Assembly: GCA_033398695.1 (NCBI GenBank)
Contig: CM065814.1
Location: forward strand, 101,000,501 to 101,064,500
DNA: 64,000 nucleotides
Direction: 5' to 3'
DNA from: Orobanche coerulescens
Lineage: Eukaryota; Streptophyta; Magnoliopsida; Lamiales; Orobanchaceae
The notes beneath the pieces were generated by a model, which was not told the DNA's origin, did not search any database, and saw only the letters and a list, made by a program, of their open reading frames with translations. This document shows, one piece after another, positions 11,438 to 21,805 of this stretch; the stretch's first letter is position 1; the number at the start of each line of letters is the position of its first letter. The position numbers were made by a program, and so were the translations under genes.

Positions 11438-11825
11438 ATCGTCAATCGATGACAATGATACCACGAATGATTGAACATTTCGATTGCCCTAGAATGGTCA
11501 ATCGATAAAAAGAGATACCAATAATGATTGAACAACTCGATTGCCTTAGAAAGGCCAATCGATGAAGATGATACAATGAATGTTTGAATAACTCGATTGT
11601 CTTTGAAAGGACAATCGATGAAAATAATACAATGAATGATTGAATAACTCGATTGCCTTAGAAAGGCCAATCGATGAAAATGATACAATGAATGATTGAA
11701 TGACTCGATTGTCTTAAAAAAAGCCAATCGATGGAAATGATACAAGGAATGATTGAATAACTCGATTGCCTTAGAAAGGCCAATCGATGAAAATGATACA
11801 ATGAATGATTGGATAGTTCGATTGC
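11438..11825. repeat. 56-57-bp minisatellite, about 6.5 copies, each with a hairpin
   Basis: CGATTG cores at 11481, 11538, 11594, 11650, 11705, 11763 and 11819. Each unit contains TCGATTGCCTT, a 3-base loop, then AAGGCCAATCGA, a near-perfect stem. Units end in an ATACAATGAATGATTGAA-like tail. The array lies between the gag and RT parts of the gypsy element, where protease would be. Open frames through it are repeat artefacts. Confidence 0.9.
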
Positions 11826-12179
11826 GGAATTTCTCTGCTTCCGCCATAATAGAAATTCTACTGGAACAACGGGGATTACTTCCCTGAAGCACACATTCGA
11901 CAACTAACGACGGAAAGATAGCGACCAAACGCTAACAAACACTGAGGATAGTATTAAGACGGTTAAACCAGCTAATACCGAAATTACATCGTCCTAAGAT
12001 AAATTCACCACGATTAGGTCCACCAACCAATCGCGGTTACTAAGCTTACTTAGGTATGATTCCAAAAATTCTTCCATCGTCAGGTATACCGATGGTATGA
12101 GGTCCACAAGCAATAGGACTATCCCGAAATAAGTCTATTCAAGCATGATTCGAAAATGAATGAATGCGGTGTACCAACA
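11826..12179 (-). other. Gypsy internal region between gag and minisatellite
   Basis: The protease is expected here by family order, but I see no convincing DTG/DSG frame. Heavily decayed. Confidence 0.4.
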
Positions 12180-12991
12180 TCAAAAGGTACACACAAGTTG
12201 GAATAAAATTACGAGTATACCTGAAATCATTCGGGCCACCGGATCGTCGATCCTCCTCATCATATGAATCTGGGACTTGCTGGTCCCCGAACCGGACGCT
12301 CCCGTCTGATAAATACGAGCTCCAACTCTATTTGCTTCCATTGTCTTAAACGACGATGACAAAGCAGTCTGATTCTGAAACGCTGGTTGCTTCGGGGCCT
12401 GAGATGCCGCCGGAGCCGACTTGGAGTCCTTTCGGCAAAAGCGGGCCTTATGCCCAAAATTCCTACAATTATAGTACGTGATAGACGGTTTCAAACACTC
12501 AGTGCTGAAATGACCCGGCGTTCCACAATTGAAACAGGTGATGCCGAACTGGCCGCTCGGGAATGAGATCCCGCACGATTATGCGTCGTAGAAGGTCGCT
12601 CAGAAACGATAGGGCTCACACGAGGCTTCTTGAAGGTTGACTGACCGCCTTTGGGTTGATCACGCTTCGTTGATTTCTTGCTGAAAGATGAAGGTTGTTG
12701 TTTAGCACTTTCCTTAGCAGCCGTCTCATACGGGAGAGTTCTCTCGATTAATCCGGTCAGAGTGGCGCAATGATGATTGAGCAACTGCACATGGGTCATC
12801 ATGGCCTGCATAAAAGTGAGTGGATCAACCCGAACATCTTCTGATCGAGCGAGTCCCGGGCACGATTTCCGGCGAGTGATTATTTCTGGTTTCGGTCCGC
12901 ACTGCGGCCTCTCCCCGTGCATCCTCGACAGCCTCTCTCCATACCGAAGTAGGAAGGTCGCATAATGATTATATTTCCGCATGATTAGCAC
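12180..12991 (-). pseudogene. Tekay-like gag with tandem zinc knuckles
   Basis: The minus-strand frame at 12991-12491 has a basic, Ser/Pro-rich region (KKSTKRDQPKGGQSTFKKPR). A shift then leads to two tandem CCHC knuckles near 12545-12430: C-FN-C-GTPG-H-FSTE-C, and a second whose first Cys is Tyr (Y-YN-C-RNFG-H-KARF-C). Gag would form the particle and bind RNA. It is shorter than usual, frameshifted and lacks a clear start, so it is dead. Confidence 0.75.
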
Positions 12992-13490
12992 GTTATGATT
13001 ATGTCATGAGATGATGAAAATGAGTATACATGCTCTAACTTAGTGATTATATGAATGATTTATGAAGTTACATGATTATCTCGATGAAATTCTTGAAATG
13101 ATTATCTTGAATAACTTAACAAGATTGATAATATGATCATCCAGATTGACAACCGAGTAATGAAATGAATTGAGTAATTAATGAGTTAACATGATCGTCC
13201 CGATTATTAATCGAGTAATGAAATGAATTAAGTGATTGATGAGTTAATATGATCGTCCGATCATAATGAATGATGATGTTTGAGGATTGTTAAATGATGA
13301 ATGATGAATGAATGACTATTGCCGAAATTATACCATGGCGTTAGAAGTCTTACGCTTCTTTCTTTCGATTGGCTCGGCATTTGCACAGTCACACGTGACG
13401 CGAAAGTCCAATGATACTAGTCGATGACGATGATTTCAAATGAGACATGACTCGGAAGGTAGTATTCAAAACCACTCTCCGATACCAACT
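12992..13490 (-). other. Gypsy leader with primer-binding site
   Basis: Primer site TTGGTATCGGAGAGTGGT on the minus strand at 13471-13488 (initiator-Met type, with differences). The leader is ATGA-rich and non-coding. Confidence 0.7.
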
Positions 13491-15855
13491 CGTAACACCC
13501 CAAACTAGGCGGATATTACGGTCGTAGATCCCCAACCGGGACCCACCGTGCAAATGAAAATGAATGAATTACACAAGATAAATGTAGTACCGAACTACAT
13601 TACAACCATAATTACTCCGATGAGGAGTTTAGTTACAACATACCAGGACAATACCGAATACTAGTGTATTTTATATGAAGATAAAATACACAACACTGAA
13701 TGAAACGGAGTATTCAAATGAAAGTCTGCAGCGGAAAATAAAGGACAATAACATGGATAACTGAAAGATCGGGGCCCCCTACTAGTATCACTAGGACTCC
13801 TCGACATCAACATGCTATTCCCGTGCGTTTGCCTTGCCATGACCTGAAAAACAAAATCCCCAAACGGGGTCAGTTAAACAGAACAACAATCCTCAAGAGT
13901 TGAAAATACACAATCATGATTATATCTGAAATTATGAAATATCCTGTCGAAACATACGCAATCAAACATGCTATATGAATCAACTAACAGTACGGCTCAA
14001 AGGGTGGCGCCACACTACGCCCGGGATGGAAATGTGTCCGTGCACAAGCCACCAACGAGTATCGATCAAATACACGTGTGGTCTTGTACCTAATCAGTCT
14101 CACGAGACAATATGACCCGTGTGCACAGTCCAATGTATCACTCCCAATACATGACCATCACGTGCCCGACATGAAAATCCTACACATACCAACCGGCACG
14201 CCAGTATGACCCGGAATGCCACGATATAACAAAAGTGACATCGAAAATGAATAATGACTCACCGAGGTGGAATGGTAACGAAATAAATGACAGCTCAATG
14301 AAAAGATTGGAACCGTCGTTCCTTATGACTGAAACGATTAATTGATAACAACAAATTTTGATACGATTAATATAATGATGAATGAGTTATGATTATGAAT
14401 GAACAACAACAAAAGGGATGAATATCCTTTTAACCGAGTAAGAATTAACTTACACAATACCGGTGACAATTATCCTTCCACGAACAACGTCCTAATTGAG
14501 ATATCGGTCGCTCGAACAACCTTAAATAATAGAATTACCAACAATCCGTTCAATATACGAATCAAACACGAATATAACGAACTCAAAACGTCGATACGAC
14601 TAAACCAAGTCCATAGAGGCATTAAATCAAACACGTTGTATCCAAACTCCGATTGTTTACAATCAAACCTCGATATACCAATATCAAAATCCCCAAGAAG
14701 TGTTTCAAACCAACAAAACATCTCCAATACGATCAATAATCCGTTATGAATATCCAAAAATGTGATTATAGCAACAATTAGTCGAAAATCCCCAATTCCA
14801 ACTCGATTTTCAAGGTGTTCTCGAATAATTCCTCAATAATCCAATGAATCCTTATACAAACTCATAATCATATACATATCCCTTCATATAACATGATTAT
14901 AACATCCAAAATATCATATCTCAACACAAAATCGAAGTCCAAAGTGTTGAAGGAATTACCTCTTGAAGATCCAAGTACTTTAATCCGAAGAACACGCATT
15001 AGATTGATTATCCGGGCTTCACGATCGAAAGGAGATGAAGAAAATCAAACACCCAAATGATTTGTGAAGGAAAAACCCTCCCTCAAGCTTCTCTCTCTCG
15101 TAAAAGGTGGAAAAAACTGGAAGGAATGAGCTGAAATGCTCAAAAAATGAATTTATAGGGGTTGACTACCCTGCCGGACACGGCCCGTGCCGATCGGAAC
15201 GGTCGTGTTGCACAGTTGGCCGACAGCTGGCCGACAGGGACTCGACCGTGTCCTGCTTGACACGGTCGCGGTGCGGAGGGCCTTCCGACAGTGACCCGTC
15301 CGACAGCGACTCGGCATGACTCGACCGTGCCAGACGACACGGTCGGGCGTCTTCGGGCGACGATTCTCGCTTATCCGAAGGGTTCGACTGCCGCGCTGCA
15401 TTTACACGGTCGGGTCCTGAGGCAGACACTTCGGCATTTTCCGGACGAGTACGGCACGGGCCGTGTCGGACGACACGGCCGAGTTCGTTCGGCAGTGATC
15501 GGCCAATACTGAAAAATGAGCAGTTGAGCTAAAACGACCATAACTCTCTCGTCCGGAGTCCGATTGACTCACCGTTTGAACCATTGGAAAGCTAACTCGA
15601 TGATCTATAATATTGCAAAGATTTAGAATTTTTGGAATTACCAAAAATTAATGGTGATCTAACAAAGTCGAACTCATATGAGGAAAGTTGAAACAATGAA
15701 CAATAACGATACACAACTCGAAGTTTTTCCGAACGGTGAACACGGTGAAAGAACATGATTGATGAATGATTATAATTGAGTGAAAATACACTGAGTGACA
15801 ATTACAGACTGATAATTACTGAATGATAATGACTGAATTACAACCGGGTATTACA
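13491..15855 (-). repeat. Tekay-like 5' LTR
   Basis: Aligns along its length with 6502-8851. Its inner terminal base is C instead of T (CGTAACACC). The outer end ATTACA is followed by the ATGAA duplication. The GC-rich array (15179-15485) differs from its partner by dozens of substitutions and indels, whereas the rest is close to identical. Confidence 0.9.
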
Positions 15856-16240
15856 ATGAATAATTCGTAGTCATGGAGAAGCATATTGATCTTCGTCTCC
15901 TTGACTTGATTTGTGCCTTCGTGTGTGACTTCTAGAATCTTCCATATTTTTTTGGCACTATCACACGATGATATCCGGTTGTGTTCTTCTAGATTTAAAG
16001 CATAATATAATAATTGTGTTGCTTTGCAATTATAATGGTCATTTTTCCAATCGGAATCATCATACTCTTTGAAAGTTTTAAACGTACCGTTGGAATTCAT
16101 TGGAATATCATACTCGAATGAATATCGACATCTTGTTTTTCCATGTCATGAAGTTCGATCCATCAAAGAATGGAGGTCGATTTAGAGCAAGACCTTCAAC
16201 CGGGGCAAGTTGAAACGCTATTGGATCTTTTCTCCTCGAA
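15856..16240 (-). pseudogene. Copia gag, N-terminal part
   Basis: The minus-strand frame contains GLALNRPPFFDGSNFMTWK, the usual start of copia gag (DUF4219-like), then a frame disruption near 16110, then a stretch with KIWKILEVTHEGTNQVKE typical of UBN2. The frame runs into the ATGAA target duplication at 15856-15860 and is interrupted by the gypsy element. The reading resumes in frame at 6501. The start codon is not clear. Confidence 0.8.
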
Positions 16241-16260
16241 TGTTAAACCGCTTCTAGGAG

Positions 16261-16278
16261 TACCACTCTGATACCAAT
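16261..16278 (-). other. Copia primer-binding site
   Basis: Minus-strand ATTGGTATCAGAGTGGTA directly after the 5' LTR, complementary in type to initiator-Met tRNA. Confidence 0.85.
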
Positions 16279-17550
16279 TGTTGGAGCAATATTCGTATAT
16301 GCGCTATTGTGCGGAAGCGTAAATAAAATGTGTGGAAAATAAATCGACACAGGATTTATAGAGGTTCGGTCAAACGTTCCTACGTCCTCTCTTCGTATCT
16401 TTTTCTATAGGCTAAAGATCAACCTCTGCACCTCTCTTCTATCGGTCGAGGGATTACCGTTACAATTCTCGTCTTCTATCGGTCCGAGATAAACCGTACA
16501 CACTTGTTTTTTTGTCGGTCCAAGTTAAACCGTTTTTCTTTTCTATCGGACAAGGAATCAACCTATCTAGCTTTCTATGGGTACTAGACAAACCTCACGT
16601 GGATATAGATTACGATTCTAATAATGCCGGATCCTTGATCCTAATAACACCGAATACAATCTTATCCTTTCTTTTTCCTCTCATGTATGTTTTCGTGTAT
16701 AACACTCAAAGACTTGTCAATATAAGCTCAAGTACAACAACAAGAATATTTACAATGATACCACAAGTATAGATGATTTTCTCAAGGTTGTTGTGTGGTT
16801 TGATACCAAATGGTTTGGTATTTATAGCCTTTTTCTTTCAACTAGCCGTTACTGCCAGCTGACTTATTAGCGTGCGCTAGCCTTCCTTTAGCGCGTGCTA
16901 TTGCCTGTTGCGTATGTTAATATTTCCTGATTACATATGTTATCCGCTTGCAACTTCAGTCCAGTGGCTACTGCCTCTATCAGTTAGCGTGCGCTAACAT
17001 CTCCTTATAGCGTGTGTTAATATTGTGTCATTACTTGCGTCATATATCCGTTGCCGCCTTTTGACTTCTGACTTTCCACCGAATCTTCCAACGGATTGAT
17101 TATCTTGAATTCAAACACTTTAGTGTGCGCTATTCCTCAACTGTAGCGTGCGCTATGATTTCGTCACTGCATATGTCATTCCGTGTCTGAAAGTCTTCAC
17201 AACGGTCATGTTCCACGATAGCGTGCGTTATGCTTCAACTATAGCGTGCGCTATCTTCATCAGGCAACTTTGTCTTCAGGTAACTTTGTAGCTCATCTGA
17301 TCTGCAGATAGATTTCTTAGCATACACTAGTGTTTCCTGCCAGCGTGCGTTATTCATCAGGTAAGTTCAGGTCAGGTGACTTTCCTTCTTGTCTGATCAG
17401 GTAACTTTCTTTCTTGACTGATCAGGTAACTTTGCTCGTTCCGAGCATCTTCGACTTCTTCATTGTTTTGTTTTGCTTCCTTGTTTTCCTTTGTTTAACA
17501 AATAATCATCAAAACTCGATAATGAATATTTGGAATAAAATATTCCAACA
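16279..17550 (-). repeat. Copia 5' LTR with palindrome array
   Basis: Same termini as the 3619 copy, followed by the target repeat ATGAT (17551-17555). Palindromes run from 16868 to 17352, and the minus-strand TATA box is at 16819-16826. Several palindromes that are perfect in one LTR carry C-to-T or G-to-A changes in the other, as expected from deamination of methylated CG. Confidence 0.93.
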
Positions 17551-17661
17551 ATGATAAATGTGTGGTGAGATGGTGTGTTGTAAAGTTTGGTTGTGTAAAT
17601 TAGTTGTGCATGTAGCATTGTTGTTTTTAGATTACGCGTGAGTTTTACACGTCATCTCAAT
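17551..17661. other. Short host segment between copia and hAT-like elements
   Basis: Holds the ATGAT copia duplicate (17551-17555) and the left 8-bp hAT duplicate ATCTCAAT (17654-17661). No coding signal. Confidence 0.75.
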
Positions 17662-18550
17662 CAAGGGCGGAGCCAAGGCCCGCCCTCCCCGGGCTATAGC
17701 CGGGGACTTTTATTTCTTTTTAGTTTTTATATTGCATTTTTGTAAAGTTTTTAATACACGTATGATTGCGACCGGTCTCATTCTTTTTTGTTTGAAGTTT
17801 AGCCCACTTCATTATACTTTATTGTCTCATGAATATATTCACCCTTAATTTTTAAGATCTTCTAAATATACTTTTGATTACTTACTAATTTTAGTCATTT
17901 TTACGAATGTACAATTCGTTTTACACCATCTATTCTCATTTATTTTTCCAAGCAACTAATATTATAATTATGTAATTGGAGAACTTTAATTTTAAGGATT
18001 ATTATATAAATTTATATAATAGATTTTATTTTGAAAGTACTGTCTTCAAATAGGACAAAATCATGTTTTGCTGAAATTAAAATAGGATGTAATTTTGAAG
18101 TTTGCTGAAAAATTAAAATCTTAATGAAAATTATGTTTAGAGTTTGGTGGTTTTTGAATGAGAATTGTATGGTTGTTTGATATATTTTTTTGATAATTAT
18201 ATGGAACTGTAAAATTTATTTTGTTGTTTTTGAAATGGTTGTCGTTTCAGACAATTATCCACGGCGCATCCACATAACTTATATAATATATATCATCAAC
18301 TGCATCTTAATTTCAATATCGGAATTTGTGCTATGAAGATTATAATGTTAATTAATTGTCTAAAATTAGTTAACACGATAATTCATATATATACGAAAAA
18401 TTAATAAAAATATGAGTATATTGATGGAAATATCAATATATGAGAAGACTAATAAATAAATATATTGATGAATATTTTATTCTTGATATCAAAACACTAC
18501 AAAATAAAAAAATAGCTCGGGCGGCAAAAAAAATCGTGGGTCAGCCACTG
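17662..18550. mobile_element. hAT-like non-autonomous DNA transposon
   Basis: Begins CAAGGGCGGAGCCA and ends GGGTCAGCCACTG, an imperfect terminal inverted repeat. It is bordered by the perfect 8-bp direct repeat ATCTCAAT (17654-17661 and 18551-18558), the hAT signature length. The left end carries a GC-rich stem (CCCCGGGCTATAGCCGGGG) and the inside is AT-rich. There is no transposase frame, so it would depend on an enzyme supplied elsewhere. Confidence 0.82.
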
Positions 18551-18558
18551 ATCTCAAT

Positions 18559-18602
18559 GATCTCACGTCTTCTCCGATCTGGAAAAACACACAATTCATT
18601 AC
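18559..18602. other. Host segment left of the Reina-like element
   Basis: 44 bases with no feature, ending ATTAC, the probable left target duplicate. Confidence 0.6.
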
Positions 18603-18940
18603 TGATACAAACATTTAGAAATCAACGAAGAAATGAAAACGCTCAATCAATTAGCAACAAACACTATTAGGAATCCGTAGCAATGAGAAACAGGATCCGA
18701 AAAAGGCTTGTTATTGGATAGATGAAGTTTGTTACAATGGAATGAACAAAGAAGATTCTAGAGAGAAATTCAGTTACAAATCAAGATGATAAAAAATGAC
18801 AAATGAAGGTAAAATGAGTATTTAAAGGTCGTTGAGGTTGAGGCGGTGGAGATAGTTAAGCTGCCAAAAAATAGTCAACTCCCGTCCTTTGACCTTCAGA
18901 ATTGACATATTTAACCCTTGATGTATTCTGCCTTGTAACA
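18603..18940 (-). repeat. Reina-like 3' LTR
   Basis: 338 bp, TGATACAAAC to CCTTGTAACA on the plus strand. The minus strand next to it (18958-18941) reads GATTTGAAGGAGTAGGGA, the polypurine tract. Confidence 0.9.
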
Positions 18941-18969
18941 ATCCCTACTCCTTCAAATCATTCTTGCCC

Positions 18970-21805
18970 TCAAGAATGTTCTTCAAAGGTAGGGTACCTT
19001 TGAAGCAAATCTGAATAAGATTCCCAAGTAGCATCCTCATCAGTGTGGTTACTCCATTTCACAAGCACATATACCACTGGTTTGTTGTTAATTTTGGCAA
19101 GTTTTCTGTCCAAAATAGCAATTGGTTCAGCTTCCAGTAGTCCATTGGGTCCACAATGAGGTAACATGCCCATTTTATTAGAACTTCCTTTGCACATCTT
19201 CAATTGTGATACATGAAAAATGGGATGCACTTGGCTATCTTGAGGCAAATCCAGCTTATATGCAACTGCTCCAATCTTCTCAACAATTAAGAAAGGCCCA
19301 TAATACTTTGATGACAACTTATGTTGCTGCTCCTTCCTTAGAGTCACTTGCCTGTGAGGTTGCAGCTTTAAGTAGACCCACATACCCACATCAAAAGTTC
19401 TGTCACTCCTGTGCTTGTTTGCTTGATTGACCATTCTGTCTTGAGCTCTTTTCAAGTGAAATTTGCACAATTTTATAGCTTCTTCCCTGGCCATCATTGA
19501 TCTATCAACAGCTTCCACTACACTCTCTCCTGCCACATAAGGAATGTGCAATGGGGGTGTTTGGCCATACACTACTTCATAGGGTGTGGTGTTTATTGCT
19601 GAGTGATAATTGGTGTTATACCAAAACTCGGCCATGGGAAGCCAAGTTGTCCACTCTTTTGGCCTTTCTCCACACATACACCTCAAATAACATTCCAAGC
19701 ACTTATTAACTATTTATGTCTGACCATCTGTTTGAGGATGGTAGGCAGTAGATAGTTTCAACTGAACCCCCAAAGTTTTGAACATGGATTGCCAAAAGTG
19801 ACTCAAAAACACTTTATCTCTGTCACTTATGATAGATTCAGGACACCCATGAAGCTTATATACATTGTCCAAGAACACTTGAGCCACTGTACTTGCTGTG
19901 AAAGGGTGCTTCATAGCCATAAAGTGTGCATACTTGCTCAACCTATCCACCACCACAAAGATGACTGTATAACCATGTGAATTAGGCATCTTTTCCACAA
20001 AATCCATGGATATGGAATTCCATACTTTCTCTGGAATGGGCAAGGGTTGTAACAACCCTGGACAGGCTGCCAAATCAGGCTTTTGTCTCTGGCATATGTC
20101 ACATTCTCTTATAAACTGCTTCACCATCTTATGCATTCCTTTCCAATAGAACAAATTTCCAAGCCTGTGTACAGTTACTGTTGTTCCTGAGTGGCCACCC
20201 ATTGCATCTGAGTGATAATGCCCAATGATAGTACTTCTCAGTTGTGAATTATCACCCACCACAATCTTCCCTTTCCCTCTCAACAATCCATTCTCCAAGC
20301 TATACTTGTCCTTCTTGTATGTCTTATTTTGTAGCTGTTGAATGATCTTGTGTAAAGCAACATCATTGACACAGCTGTCTTTAACCTGTTGTAGTAGATC
20401 AGATGCTATGGGAGCCAAAACCACATTGTTCAACTCAGTACCACTTGATACTCTGGACAATGCATCTGCTACAACATTTTCATTCCCCTTTTTATAAGAA
20501 ATATCATAATCATAACCAAGCAGTTAGGCAACCATTTGGCTTGAAAAGGAGTGGTGACACTTTGATCCAACAGATACTTCAAACTGAAGTGATCTGTTTT
20601 GATTTTAAAGTGTCTATCCAATAAGTATCCCCTCCATTTTTCCAAGGCCATCAGTACAGCAAAGAATTCCTTTCATAGGTTGAAAGTGCTTGATGCTTGG
20701 TAGATAAGGTTTTACTCAAATAAGCAATTGGATGCCCTTCTTGTTGTAACACTGCTCCAATTCCCATGCCTGAAGCATCTGTTTCAACTGTAAATACTTT
20801 GTTAAAGTTCGGCAAAGCCAAGACTGGGGCTTGTATCATTGCTTGTTTCAAAGTCTAAAAAGCCTTTTGTGCAGACTCATTCCACTGGAATGCATTCTTC
20901 TTCATCAAAGCAGTAAGAGGCTGACTTATAATAGCATAATTCTTTACAAACTTCCTGTAGTAGCCTATTAACCCCATGAAACCTCTGAGCTGTTTAATGG
21001 TGTTTGGAACAGGCCACTGCTGCATTGCTTGTATCTTATAAGGATCAGTTGCAACTCCTTCTCTAGATATAACATGGCCAAGATACTCAACACTAGTAGC
21101 AGCAAAAGTACACTTGCTTCTTTTAGCACACAATGAATTAGCTTTCATCACAGTCAACACTTGTTTGAGATGTTCCACATGTGCATCCAAAGTACTGCTG
21201 TATATCAGTATGTCATCAAAAAACACCAAAGTGAACTTCCTCAAAAACTCCTTGAACATAGTATTCATCAAAGATTGAAAAGTTGAGGGTGCATTGGTGA
21301 GACCAAAAGGCATCACAAGAAACTCATAGTGACCCTCATGTGTTCTGAAAGCAGTTTTGTGTAAATCTTCCTCCTTCATTCTAATTTGATGATACCCAGA
21401 CCTGAGATCCAACTTGGAAAAGTACTGAGAACCATGCAACTCATCAATCAACTCTTCCACAACAGGAATAGGGAACTTGTCTTTGAATGTGAACTTGTTC
21501 AACTGCTTGTAGTCCACACACATTCTCCATGTACCATCTTTCTTCTTCACCACGACTATAGGAGAAGAGAAAGAACTTTGACTGTTTCTTATAACTCCTG
21601 ATTCAAGCAATTCCTGTACCATTCTTTCAATTGCATCATTTTGGTTTGGAGGGTGTTTATAAGGTCTTATGTTGATAGGAGGAGTGTTTGGGACAAGTGG
21701 TATGTGATGGTCATGTGCCCTTTTAGGAGGTAATTCCTTTTGGCTCCTCAAAGACTGACTGAAACTCATCCAACACAGCTTTGATTGGTGCAGGGCAGTT
21801 ATCAT
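18970..21805 (-). pseudogene. Reina-like pol: RT, RNase H, integrase, chromodomain
   Basis: RT 21700-20860 ([27 protein letters not shown]; catalytic FFDD in place of YVDD). RNase H 20850-20470 ([20 protein letters not shown]). Integrase 20400-19720: zinc-binding part with CDICQRQK, then core D, D (ISDRDKVF) and the HPQTDGQT motif. Chromodomain-like end 19100-18970 (VLVKWSNHTDEDATWESYSD). Breaks: stop at the AF/TLKQ junction near 20853, frameshifts near 20680 and 20525, and TAA at 19714-19716 after DGQT. The chromodomain would direct integration to modified chromatin. Enough is intact that decay appears recent. Confidence 0.9.

Larger units (their letters stand above)
6502..15855 (-). mobile_element. 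Tekay/Del-like Ty3/gypsy element nested in copia gag
   Basis: LTRs at 6502-8851 and 13491-15855 are flanked by a perfect 5-bp duplication ATGAA (6497-6501 and 15856-15860), which rejoins the copia gag frame. On the minus strand the order is 5' LTR, primer site, gag with two zinc knuckles, protease/RT region, RNase H, integrase, chromodomain-like tail, 3' LTR; this is the Ty3/gypsy order. The long LTRs, initiator-Met primer site and the tail (PVRVLERRIKQLRDKTIPLV onward) fit the Tekay/Del chromovirus group; the lineage call is inference. Many frameshifts and stops make it non-coding. LTRs are nearly identical outside one GC-rich segment, so insertion looks recent. Confidence 0.9.
3619..17550 (-). 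mobile_element. Non-autonomous, gag-only Ty1/copia-type element (host of a nested gypsy)
   Basis: Two LTRs with termini TGTTGGA/TCCAACA (3619-4904 and 16279-17550) are flanked by the perfect 5-bp repeat ATGAT. The primer site is at 16261-16278 and a polypurine tract at 4905-4918. Without the nested gypsy element the unit is about 4.6 kb, with only about 2 kb of internal sequence. The only coding remnant is a copia-type gag (N-terminal DUF4219-like, UBN2-like region, CCHC knuckle, coiled coil). No protease, integrase, reverse transcriptase or RNase H is present. This architecture matches gag-only (TR-GAG-like) elements described in plants. The LTRs differ by many transitions, so this is an older insertion than the gypsy inside it. 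Confidence 0.9.

Noticed and set aside
11317..11928. 203-codon ORF with repeated SLYHFHRLAF
   Set aside because: Product of the minisatellite; the repeat unit changes frame and no domain is present.
21723..21805. Programmed frameshift between gag-protease and pol of the Reina-like element
   Set aside because: Related elements use one continuous frame and this copy has several other disabling changes, so a simple mutation is more likely.
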